NCBI GenBank assembly: GCA_964291505.2
Contig: OZ220216.1
Span: forward strand, 2,728,001-2,792,000
Direction of reading: 5' to 3'
Source: Kistimonas sp964291505
GTDB taxonomy: Bacteria > Pseudomonadota > Gammaproteobacteria > Pseudomonadales > Endozoicomonadaceae
Length of the DNA: 64,000 nucleotides
Shown in pieces: positions 17,086 to 25,894 of this stretch. How positions within the stretch are numbered: the stretch's first letter is position 1; each line of letters starts with the position of its first letter. A program made the translations under genes and the position numbers. The notes under the pieces are model-generated. The model searched no databases. It was not told where the DNA came from and saw nothing but the letters and a program-made list of their open reading frames with translations.

Positions 17086-19449
17086 ATGCCATTCTCAATC
17101 CATCAAAAAAAGACTAACAGCCGACAAACTACCAGAGTTCATTTGTTTGCTCTATCTTCAGCCTTATGTTTAACCTTCGCTGCAGAAGCAGGTGTAATCC
17201 ACAAGCCAGCAGTGCACAATGTCACTTCGTACGGACACATGACAGAGTACGGCTATAAGTTAGAAGAAAAATTAAAAAATCTGCAGGCCGATAAGGAGCA
17301 TACAAGCACATTTAAAAATATTATATATATCAATTCAAAATCAGTCATATCACCTAATCAAGAGCAAGAAATTAAAAACGCTTTATTACGTGGCTATATC
17401 GCTGTCATAGATAGCACTACAAATCACAACAAAGCAACAATCCGATCACTAAGCGCAAGATTGGGCGGTATAGGCTTTGAAAGCCCTATCATAATGATAA
17501 AAAAAAATCAGGATGGCCTCCCTGAATATAAAGAACTCACACTACACTCACCTTATTCAGTACCCCATACCTCTCGCCAGTCTAATGCACATCAGTTAGA
17601 CCACAAAAAACTAACAGATGAAACCTATATAATGCTACAGGCTTGGTTGAAGAAACCCATACAATACCGCGCCAAAGAGCGCGATAATCAATATCGACCA
17701 GAAGTATCAATTCCTGTAGAGCTTCGCTATGTAGGATTTCCGTGCATGGTAGGTGCTACATTCACTGGCAATGGGACAACCGGTGATTGGAGCTGGAATG
17801 ATGAGTTGATTGATGCTTGTCATAACAATGCGAGCGTCTCAATTTTCTATACAGTCGACCTGATACGCTCAATTGCATCAACGGCTGGAGGCGCTGATGA
17901 TGCAAAATACATTCGTATAACAGTTGATCCATCATCAAATGGCGGAGCCGGCTGGCATCTGATAGACGAACCTAGCCATAAACATACTTGGTTTCAAAGC
18001 TGGGCCAACAGGGAAACATGGTTTGGTCCAATAGCAGATAGTTATTATGTCACCATTCAATCAACCGACCCTGATGTGCATTTATACAACACCATTCCAA
18101 GCAACCACCCAAAAGAATCACAAATTATGCATACCATTGGCTTACAGGTTGGCGTAAGTGGTGGCCCAAGTTTATTAAACCCCGCGAACATGGGAGGAAA
18201 TAACCCTATAGGATTCTCTGGTATTAACATGGGATTATCATTTACATATACCAGTGAACGAGCTATCAGCTACAACAATCATGAATATGAATTAATCAAC
18301 CTCTCTAGAGCCGGCAATACAGACAAAGCGGCATGGGTATGGAGTCGTGAATTTGGCAAATATGCTCAACACTGGCGCACAAACCGTACCTGTGAACTCT
18401 GGTGTCAGGACTGGTTTTATGATGATGTTGCATTTTCAGCTGCATCCTATTCAAGCTTTACGCCAGGATTTTCAGCCACGTTTCAGGTTCCTGCCTCAAA
18501 AGACAGCATTTCCACCATTGAATTTGAAAGTGCAATCAAACCCGTTGCACTCGGAGGCCGAGTACAATACGCCTTTTTATTTCAACATTACACCCCATGG
18601 GGTTATAAAGGAACAAAATATAGCTTTAAGCAGAACCTGGAGATAAACTGGGGGGCAACTTTTTTTAATGCAGAAATTCCAGTTTCCATTGAAGCCTACA
18701 AAGAAAACAGTAAAGATGGAATATGCCTGGAAGTTATTGACAGCAAAACAGAAACCGGTAGCAAAGTCGGCATTGGCGATTGTCATTTCAAACAAAATCA
18801 AATCTGGGGTATGGATTCAGAATTCCGTTATAAATCGTTCCTTGCTCAAGATCGCTGCTTAACACGAAAAAATCACGATACATTAACTATTCAACCTTGT
18901 ACACATGCCGCCAATCAAAAATGGGAATGGAACAACGAGCATATCACCAATAATCTTGGAGGCGCGCTGACTATCAACAATCAAGGACATGTTATTACCT
19001 GTCCCCATACAGAAACTCCGACAGAATGGCGTAACTTTATCCGTAAACCTGACATCTCCGGCACAATGACTGTTTCTACACTGACTGTGACAACAGACCA
19101 AGAAAACGCGAAGGCCATTCCAACCAATGAAAACGTAGCAATCCTCTCGTCCTCAAACCTCTCGGACACTACAGGGGAGCCCCATAAGAATTCAGATAGC
19201 AGTCAGACAAACCATGAAATACAGAAAGATAACAATACGAATGAGTATCTACCCGAAACCTGGTTGGTTGAAGATGACGCCAGCGCAAATATCACTGAAA
19301 ATCCACTGATTACTGAAGACATGGGTTCCATTGAGGAGTCAAGCTATGCGCAAGACTATGACCATGAAGATAGCATCACTGGCTCAGATCACAACACAAC
19401 ACCCCCATCGTTTCCGATGCTGATAAAGCAGACAAATGATGATGATTAA
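17086..19449 (+). CDS. VCC-like pore-forming cytolysin 4, short stem and acidic C-tail
   Basis: ATG 17086 follows GAGGTTTTAGGA, a good ribosome binding site, 56 bases after cytolysin 3, so the two are probably cotranscribed. The 787-residue protein has a signal ending near AAEAG, the pro-domain (LGGIGFESPIIMIKK), a basic linker (YRAKERDNQYRPE), the core (FPCMVG, DACHNNASVSIFYT, GGAGWHLIDEP) and an amphipathic glycine-rich stem (IGLQVGVSGG...NMGLSFTYT), very like VCC. A trefoil with NQIW and NQKW follows. After the lectin, from about residue 665, comes a 120-residue acidic, Ser/Thr/Asn-rich low-complexity tail ending in NDDD, which the other three lack. Confidence 0.9.
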   Translation: MPFSIHQKKTNSRQTTRVHLFALSSALCLTFAAEAGVIHKPAVHNVTSYGHMTEYGYKLEEKLKNLQADKEHTSTFKNIIYINSKSVISPNQEQEIKNALLRGYIAVIDSTTNHNKATIRSLSARLGGIGFESPIIMIKKNQDGLPEYKELTLHSPYSVPHTSRQSNAHQLDHKKLTDETYIMLQAWLKKPIQYRAKERDNQYRPEVSIPVELRYVGFPCMVGATFTGNGTTGDWSWNDELIDACHNNASVSIFYTVDLIRSIASTAGGADDAKYIRITVDPSSNGGAGWHLIDEPSHKHTWFQSWANRETWFGPIADSYYVTIQSTDPDVHLYNTIPSNHPKESQIMHTIGLQVGVSGGPSLLNPANMGGNNPIGFSGINMGLSFTYTSERAISYNNHEYELINLSRAGNTDKAAWVWSREFGKYAQHWRTNRTCELWCQDWFYDDVAFSAASYSSFTPGFSATFQVPASKDSISTIEFESAIKPVALGGRVQYAFLFQHYTPWGYKGTKYSFKQNLEINWGATFFNAEIPVSIEAYKENSKDGICLEVIDSKTETGSKVGIGDCHFKQNQIWGMDSEFRYKSFLAQDRCLTRKNHDTLTIQPCTHAANQKWEWNNEHITNNLGGALTINNQGHVITCPHTETPTEWRNFIRKPDISGTMTVSTLTVTTDQENAKAIPTNENVAILSSSNLSDTTGEPHKNSDSSQTNHEIQKDNNTNEYLPETWLVEDDASANITENPLITEDMGSIEESSYAQDYDHEDSITGSDHNTTPPSFPMLIKQTNDDD

Positions 19450-19577
19450 CGTTTTGTTTGAATGAGTTCACAGCATCATTCCCACGCAATGGATTGCCAT
19501 CGTTTTTATAATGGCTAATGCTATTAAAAGATAGTTAGTAGCCCCCCTTCAACCATGACATTAATATTACTGCCCTG

Positions 19578-19605
19578 TCGACATAAAGGCATGATAAAGT
19601 ATGAT
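19578..19605 (+). promoter_or_regulatory. Putative sigma-70 promoter of valS
   Basis: TCGACA at 19578-19583 and TATGAT at 19600-19605 are separated by 16 bases, close to the sigma-70 consensus, about 55 bases before the valS start. It would let valS be transcribed apart from the toxin genes now placed upstream. This is a motif match only. Confidence 0.35.
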
Positions 19606-19659
19606 GCGCCGCATATAATCTCATCCTTTTAACCTCCGACAGGCAGTTTTATCCCCGCT

Positions 19660-22515
19660 ATGGAGAAGACCTACAATCCCCACGCCATTGAGCGTTCCTG
19701 GTATCAGACCTGGGAAGACAACGGTTACTTTGCCCCGACCGGCGAAGGCCAGCCTTACACCATCATGATTCCGCCGCCCAATGTCACCGGCAGCCTTCAT
19801 ATGGGCCACGCCTTCCAAGACTCCATTATGGATGCCCTGATCCGCTATCATCGCATGAGGGGTAACAACACCCTCTGGCAGGTAGGCACCGACCATGCAG
19901 GCATCGCCACTCAAATGCTGGTAGAACGCAAGCTAGCCGCCGAGACCGGCCAGAGCCGCCACGACCTCGGCCGCGAGCAATTCCTGGATAAAGTCTGGGA
20001 ATGGAAACATGAATCCGGCGGCACCATTACCCGCCAGCTACGTCGTCTTGGCGCCTCGGTCGACTGGGCAACCGAGCGTTTCACTATGGATGATGGTTTC
20101 TACAAGGCGGTGCAGGAAGTCTTTATCCGGCTGCACGAAGACAGCCTGATCTACCGCGGCAAACGACTGGTCAACTGGGATCCAAAACTGCATACCGCCA
20201 TCTCTGACCTTGAAGTCGAAAACAAAGATGTCAAAGGCCATATGTGGCACCTGCGCTATCCGCTGGCCGATGGCGAAACCACCAGTGAAGGCAAAGACTA
20301 CATTGTTGTCGCCACCACCCGTCCGGAAACCATGCTGGGTGATACCGGCGTTGCCGTAAACCCTGAAGACCCACGCTACAAGATGCTGATCGGCAAGGAG
20401 ATCATCCTGCCACTGGTCAACCGTCGTATTCCAATCGTGGGCGATGAACACGCTGACATGGAAAAAGGCACCGGCTGCGTGAAAATCACGCCTGCCCACG
20501 ACTTCAACGACTACGAAGTCGGTAAACGCTGCAACCTGCCCATGATCAACGTGATGACGCTCAACGGCGATATCAGCGATCAGGCCGACGCCTTCAACAT
20601 GGACGGCACGGCAAACGACAGCATCGACACGTTCATCCCTGAAGCGTATCGGGGCATGGAACGCTTTGCGGCCCGTAAGCAGATTCTGTCTGACCTGGAA
20701 GCTGCCGGTTTACTGGACGACATCAAGGATCATGATCTAACCGTTCCCTATGGCGACCGCTCAGGCGTCATCATTGAACCGCTGCTGACTGACCAGTGGT
20801 TTGTCCGCGCCAAGCCACTGGCAGAACCGGCGATCAAGGCCGTTGAAGACGGCGAGATCCAGTTCGTTCCCAAGCAGTACGAAAACATGTACTACGCCTG
20901 GATGCGCGACATTCAGGACTGGTGTATCTCCCGCCAGCTCTGGTGGGGCCATCGCATTCCTGCGTGGTATGACGAGCAAGGTAATGTCTATGTCGGCCAC
21001 AGTGAAGCCGAGATTCGTGACAAGCATCAACTGTCTGCGGACATTGCGCTGCGTCAGGACGACGATGTGCTCGATACCTGGTTCTCTTCTGCACTCTGGA
21101 CCTTCGGCACCCTCGGCTGGCCCGAAACCACAGAACGTTTGAAGACTTTCCACCCGACAGACGTCCTGGTCACCGGCTTTGACATCATCTTCTTCTGGGT
21201 TGCCCGGATGATCATGATGACCTTGCACTTCATGAAAGATGAAGACGGCAAGTCCCAGGTACCGTTCAAGTACGTATACGTACACGGTCTGGTCCGTGAC
21301 CAGGAAGGCCAGAAAATGTCCAAGTCCAAGGGTAACGTACTCGACCCGCTGGACCTGATTGACGGCATTGAACTGGAAACCCTGGTTGAAAAGCGTACGG
21401 GCAACATGATGCAGCCTCAACTGGCTGCCAAGATTGAAAAGCAGACTCGCAAGCATTTCCCGGAAGGTATTGCGGCTTTCGGAACCGATGCCCTGCGCTA
21501 CACCTTCTACTCCCTGGCCTCCACCGGACGTGACATCAAGTTCGACATGGGCCGGATCGAAGGTTACCGGAACTTCTGCAACAAGATCTGGAACGCCACC
21601 CGGTATGTTCTGATGAATACCGAGGGTGAAGACTGTGGTCAGAGCGGTGGCGAGGTGGAATTGAGTCTGGCAGACCGCTGGATCATCTCCCGCCTGCAGC
21701 AGACAGAGAAAACCGTTGCCGAAGCGATTGAATCCTTCCGCCTCGATCATGCGTCCCAGGCATTGTACGAATTCGTCTGGAACGAGTACTGTGACTGGTA
21801 TCTTGAGCTATCCAAGCCTGTACTATGGGACGACAGCGCTTCAGGCGCACGTAAACGCGGTACCCGCCAGACCCTGGTCCGTGTACTGGAAACCATACTT
21901 CGTATGGCGCATCCATTCATGCCTTATATCACCGAAGAAATCTGGCATAAAGTGAAGACGCTGGCGGGCAAGGATGGCGACACCATTATGTTACAGGCAT
22001 TCCCTGTACCTGACGAAGCCCGGATTGACGCTATTGCTGATCAGGATATTGAATGGCTCAAAGGCGTGATTGTCGGTATTCGTAACATACGTGGCGAAAT
22101 GAACATTGCTCCAGGCAAAGAGCTCGATGTTTTATTGCGCAACTGTACGGAAGAAGATACTGAGCGGCTGAATGATAATCAGTCCTTCCTCAAGAAACTG
22201 GCCAAACTGAGCAATATTCGCGTACTGAATGAAAACGAATCTGCGCCCATGTCGGCAACACAGTTAGTTGGCAAGATGGAAGTGCTGGTCCCTATGGCAG
22301 ACCTTATCGACAAGGAAGCGGAACTGATACGACTGACTAAGGAAGTCGATCGTCTGCAAAAAGAGGCTGCGCGACTGGCTGGTAAACTGGGCAATGAAAA
22401 GTTCATCAGTAAGGCACCTGCCGATGTCGTAGAAAAGGAAAGGACTAAATTGGCCGAAGTCGAGTTGTCTAAAACCAAGCTGAAAGAACAGATGGAAAAA
22501 ATTAAACAGCTTTAG
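19660..22515 (+). CDS. valS: Valyl-tRNA synthetase
   Basis: ValS charges tRNA-Val and edits misactivated threonine. The 951-residue protein has the class I signature PPNVTGSLHMGHA (HMGH near residues 46-49), the editing domain (TTRPETMLGDTGVAV), KMSKSKGNVLDP near 552, the anticodon-binding domain, and the C-terminal coiled-coil arm (about 880-951, rich in Lys and Glu) typical of ValRS. The length is normal. It is usually found a short distance after holC; here 10.9 kb carrying four toxin genes separates it from the holC-linked gene. Confidence 0.98.
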   Translation: MEKTYNPHAIERSWYQTWEDNGYFAPTGEGQPYTIMIPPPNVTGSLHMGHAFQDSIMDALIRYHRMRGNNTLWQVGTDHAGIATQMLVERKLAAETGQSRHDLGREQFLDKVWEWKHESGGTITRQLRRLGASVDWATERFTMDDGFYKAVQEVFIRLHEDSLIYRGKRLVNWDPKLHTAISDLEVENKDVKGHMWHLRYPLADGETTSEGKDYIVVATTRPETMLGDTGVAVNPEDPRYKMLIGKEIILPLVNRRIPIVGDEHADMEKGTGCVKITPAHDFNDYEVGKRCNLPMINVMTLNGDISDQADAFNMDGTANDSIDTFIPEAYRGMERFAARKQILSDLEAAGLLDDIKDHDLTVPYGDRSGVIIEPLLTDQWFVRAKPLAEPAIKAVEDGEIQFVPKQYENMYYAWMRDIQDWCISRQLWWGHRIPAWYDEQGNVYVGHSEAEIRDKHQLSADIALRQDDDVLDTWFSSALWTFGTLGWPETTERLKTFHPTDVLVTGFDIIFFWVARMIMMTLHFMKDEDGKSQVPFKYVYVHGLVRDQEGQKMSKSKGNVLDPLDLIDGIELETLVEKRTGNMMQPQLAAKIEKQTRKHFPEGIAAFGTDALRYTFYSLASTGRDIKFDMGRIEGYRNFCNKIWNATRYVLMNTEGEDCGQSGGEVELSLADRWIISRLQQTEKTVAEAIESFRLDHASQALYEFVWNEYCDWYLELSKPVLWDDSASGARKRGTRQTLVRVLETILRMAHPFMPYITEEIWHKVKTLAGKDGDTIMLQAFPVPDEARIDAIADQDIEWLKGVIVGIRNIRGEMNIAPGKELDVLLRNCTEEDTERLNDNQSFLKKLAKLSNIRVLNENESAPMSATQLVGKMEVLVPMADLIDKEAELIRLTKEVDRLQKEAARLAGKLGNEKFISKAPADVVEKERTKLAEVELSKTKLKEQMEKIKQL

Positions 22516-22531
22516 TCAAACCAGTAAATTT

Positions 22532-22557
22532 GTGCATCACGTAAAATAATGATGCAC
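22532..22557 (+). terminator. Hairpin after valS
   Basis: GTGCATCA at 22532-22539 is complementary to TGATGCAC at 22550-22557 with a 10-base loop, 17 bases after the valS stop. It lacks a T tract, so it is a weak terminator candidate; it could alternatively belong to the end of the neighbouring transposon remnant. Confidence 0.35.
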
Positions 22558-22646
22558 CGCCATATTTTTCATCTATACCCAGTGTGGCAGCAATCAGGAA
22601 AGATGCTGCCACATTTAGGGATACATACCTTAAAAAGGAGAGATCT

Positions 22647-23524
22647 ATCAAAAAAGCCAAAATCATTTTCACAGTTTTTCAAATGGCGCTGGCCGAATGG
22701 GTTTGAATGCCCTCTGTGTTGTTGCCGTGAGTATTGCACTCTGAAAACCCGCGATTTGTAACCGTTGCCACCATCAAACATCATGACCAGCGGTACCATT
22801 TGGAAGCCAGCAAGTTGCCCTTCACCACCTGGTTTCTGGGCATGTTTTTAATGACTCAAACCAAGAATGGCATATCAGCCCTGGAGCTTTCGAGGCAGCT
22901 TGGAGTCTCTTTAACGCAGCGTGGCGCCTGAAGCATAAACTCATGCAAGTCATGAAAGAACGGGATGACAGCCGCCCACTGCAGGGGCATGTGCAGCTGG
23001 ATGATGCCTACTGGGGTGGTGAAAAACATGGAGGCAAACGGGGAAGAGGGTCTGCAAACAAACACCCTTTTGTTGCTGCCGTGCAAACCAACGAAGAGAA
23101 CTGCCCACTGTATATGCGCTTTAGTATGGTCACCAGTTTTCGAAAAAAGGAGTTGGAACACTGGGCGAAAAGACACCTCGGAGATCATACCTGCTGTGTT
23201 GTCAGTGATGGACTCGGCGCATTCACTGGAATAGTTGATGCTGGACATCCACATACTGCAGTAGTGACAGGAGGTGGCCATGAGTCGATGGCTAATGAGT
23301 TGTTTACGTGGGTCAACACCATGATAGGGAACGTCAAAAACTCCCTGAGAGGCAGTTACCACAATATTAATCCCAAACACCTGCCACGATACCTTGCAGA
23401 ATACTGTTATCGATTTAACCGGCGCTTTGATTTGAAGGCAATGGTATCAAGGCTGGGTTACATGGCTGCGCGAACTTGCCCCATGCCAGCAAGGCTTCTT
23501 AAATTGGCTGAGTTACAGTGGTAA
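22647..23524 (+). pseudogene. Decayed IS1595-family transposase
   Basis: Joining several frames restores an IS1595 (ISXO2-like) transposase. KKAKIIF sits at 22647 behind AAAGGAG, with ATC where ATG is expected. RWPNGFECPLC...LKTRDL is in the next frame, NRCHHQTS in the third, then LPFTTWFLGMFLMTQTKNGISALELSRQLGVS, then a last shift. The catalytic half is intact from 22943 (193 aa) and has LDDAYWGGE, VVSDGLG and NTMIGNVKNSLRGSYH...KHLPRYLAEYCYRFNRR. At least four frame changes and a deletion near the N-terminus make this a dead copy. I could not find convincing terminal inverted repeats or a target duplication. Confidence 0.88.
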
Positions 23525-25072
23525 TCAGGTACATATTAACATTTGATTCAATTATGCATCTTTAAAAAAGCCCACCAAAGAAGATTTTTCATGAGCTCCT
23601 CCTAACCCTCAATATATATCCCAAAACCAATCATCAAAATTGCCTTTCCACTTATATATTTACCAACCCAAAAATTCCAGAAAACAACGACCAATTGATT
23701 ATCCCAACATAACAAGAAGACATGAACACCAAACTCCTGTGATACACATGACTGCAAAGCCATGCATTCTCAAGCTGCGTCTTTCTGCCGTCTATGCCAC
23801 TTTAAAAATATCAAACCTAGCAAAACCAAAACGAATTAGCTAACCGCCGCCTATTACATTGTTGATATATCCAGGATGCTTATAAACAGAGCATTCTATG
23901 ATCAGAAATCGTCATAGACTCTGATGAAAAACTCCAAAAAAACAGCATCTAGCCTGCCCATTTCGTATTGTATAAATACCAAAAATCAAAAACAAAACCA
24001 ATAATATCTACTTAAAAAAGTAGTTAACAAGGAACGCGCCTACACTTCATAAATTCCAGCGTATCGTCACACACCATGAGTACAAACTAGAGACTTTTCT
24101 TTTTTAAGACTTTACATTTTCACCATTCTTGTAAAAATCATTCCTTTTAAAATGACCTCCAATTAATATTGGACTTTTAAACATATCAGATAAACCAATC
24201 AACAACCCGATGACATTGTAGAGAGCACCCAATTACTCTACTACTATTAGGTAAACGCATCTATATAGCTGAGGCATGACCATTTCAAAAAGAAACATTG
24301 AACGCTCTATGAGAGCCACCTCGACTACATATTTTTTACTGACAAAAGGAAACACTCATCATTTATTTATAGTATATTTCATATTAGTAACTGTAGCATT
24401 CAGCTTTTGCATTATTAGAAGACTTGCCTGAACTAGAACCCCCACACAAGAATATTTCCTTCAGAATAAACAATGAATAATACGACCACAAAGCTATATC
24501 TTTAGCCTGTAAAACTCGTCAAAATCTTACTCCACTCCAGCATATTATACACATCACTGACAAGTAAATCATAATTATTATCGAGAAGACATCTAGAACA
24601 AAAATTAAAACGACATCAACCTATAAATGTAAATTTTTAAAAAAACAGGCAGATCGAACCAGAAAAAACACAAGCATCCAATTAAAATATTACATCAACG
24701 ATATTGGCGCGAATGCAAATCAAGTTAACATTAATTACACACTTTCTATGCAGATCAAGACAATTGCTTTCTATTTCCCAATATGAGGACAAACGTACAT
24801 TAACCGAATGTCGGCTTCACACTGACGCTTGTATATAAAAATCATTATTTAACGGGCGTCTTTGAAGCGGATGTCTATCCTTGTATAACCTTGGAGTTGT
24901 CTATAGTTAAATGTAAATTATTAGGCTCTCCTTCCAGCATTCTGGGAGAAAACCATGACTATCACTAACCAAACAGTACTGTATAAATGGCAACAGTAAT
25001 CAGGACAGTGTAATAAATCAGGTACTTTATATATTACCTCTGATGGCCATGACTAAAGACAGGTAGAACTCA
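23525..25072. other. AT-rich gene desert
   Basis: This stretch of about 1.55 kb is clearly more AT-rich than the core genes and has stops in all frames at short intervals. The longest frame (23640-23843, 67 aa) has no recognisable motif or ribosome binding site. A 14-residue frame at 24955-24999 (MTITNQTVLYKWQQ) does follow GGGAGAA and could be a leader peptide or chance. I see no RNA gene. The sequence may be degraded mobile DNA beside the transposase remnant, or a long regulatory region for the gene at 25073. Confidence 0.5.
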
Positions 25073-25834
25073 ATGCCGACGACAGTCAGAAAAAGCAGAA
25101 ATAGCAATAGTACACCGTTTGAAGCCCGTATGGCTGTCACTCGTGATGACATGGAAGCCATCATGAGGCTACGGCACAGTGTTTTTAATCAAACCTTCGG
25201 TGCACGGTTTTCACATTGTGAAAACGGCATGGATTACGATAGCTTTGACCCACTTTGTCGCCATCTTATTGTGAAGGATAGGAGTAACAACCAAACCATT
25301 GCAACAACCCGCCTACTGACAGAAGAAAAAGCTCAGTTCATTGGTTCGTTTTACAGTGAGAATGAGTTTATTTTGCCGGGCCTAAAAGAATTACCAGACC
25401 CTATTCTCGAACTGGGACGAGTCTGTATTCATGAAGATTATCGCAATCGAAGTGCTATTCTCAGCCTTTGGCAAGCGCTTTCCAAGGTACTAACAACGAC
25501 AGATACGGAAGTGCGATTCCTCATTGGTTGTGCGAGTATCAGTATGGATGATGGCGGCATTCAGGCTGAAGCGATTATGCGCATCCTACGTGCAAACTAT
25601 ATGGATACCAGTCGTATCACGGCAACCCCCCTTGTACCATTACCGCAGGTAGATCTTTCTGACAATGTCGTCGCCAGCATTCCACCCTTCCTCAAATTTT
25701 GTCTGCGCTTGGGCGCCAAAGTATGTGGTGAACCCAGTTGGGATCGAGATTTTGGTGTCGCTGATGTATTTACTCTTTTAGATCTGCATGAGTTAAATCG
25801 GCAAACGCATCGCTATGTCAACAGGTTTCTCTGA
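25073..25834 (+). CDS. OlsB-like GNAT N-acyltransferase
   Basis: This 253-residue protein matches the GNAT branch that includes ornithine-lipid synthase OlsB and related acyl-ACP or acyl-homoserine-lactone-synthase-like acyltransferases. Evidence is the N-terminal segment AVTRDDMEAIMRLRHSVFNQTF with the family Arg/Phe spacing, the GMDYDSFDP motif, the RLLTEEKA strand, and ELGRVCIHEDYRNRSAILSLW with the acyl-CoA/ACP-binding loop. No olsA-like partner is adjacent, so ornithine lipid formation is only a possibility. Upstream is a long AT-rich region, and downstream a strong hairpin separates it from fumarase. Confidence 0.8.
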   Translation: MPTTVRKSRNSNSTPFEARMAVTRDDMEAIMRLRHSVFNQTFGARFSHCENGMDYDSFDPLCRHLIVKDRSNNQTIATTRLLTEEKAQFIGSFYSENEFILPGLKELPDPILELGRVCIHEDYRNRSAILSLWQALSKVLTTTDTEVRFLIGCASISMDDGGIQAEAIMRILRANYMDTSRITATPLVPLPQVDLSDNVVASIPPFLKFCLRLGAKVCGEPSWDRDFGVADVFTLLDLHELNRQTHRYVNRFL

Positions 25835-25852
25835 ACTAAGGTGACATTAACT

Positions 25853-25884
25853 AAAAAAAGGGGGGGGGATACCCCCCCCCTTTT
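25853..25884. terminator. Bidirectional G9/C9 terminator
   Basis: Seven A, nine G, ATA, nine C and four T form a near-perfect hairpin (25860-25868 with 25872-25880, three-base loop) flanked by A and T tracts. It lies between two convergent genes and should terminate both. A pure G9/C9 stem is prone to slippage. Confidence 0.85.
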
Positions 25885-25894
25885 GATGGTTCAA

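Noticed and set aside
20761..21750. A 329-residue minus-strand frame within valS
   Set aside because: It is fully antisense to valS and has no motif; the long open frame follows from GC-rich third codon positions in valS.
23640..23843. A 67-residue frame in the AT-rich stretch
   Set aside because: No ribosome binding site, no motif and codon use unlike the neighbouring genes.
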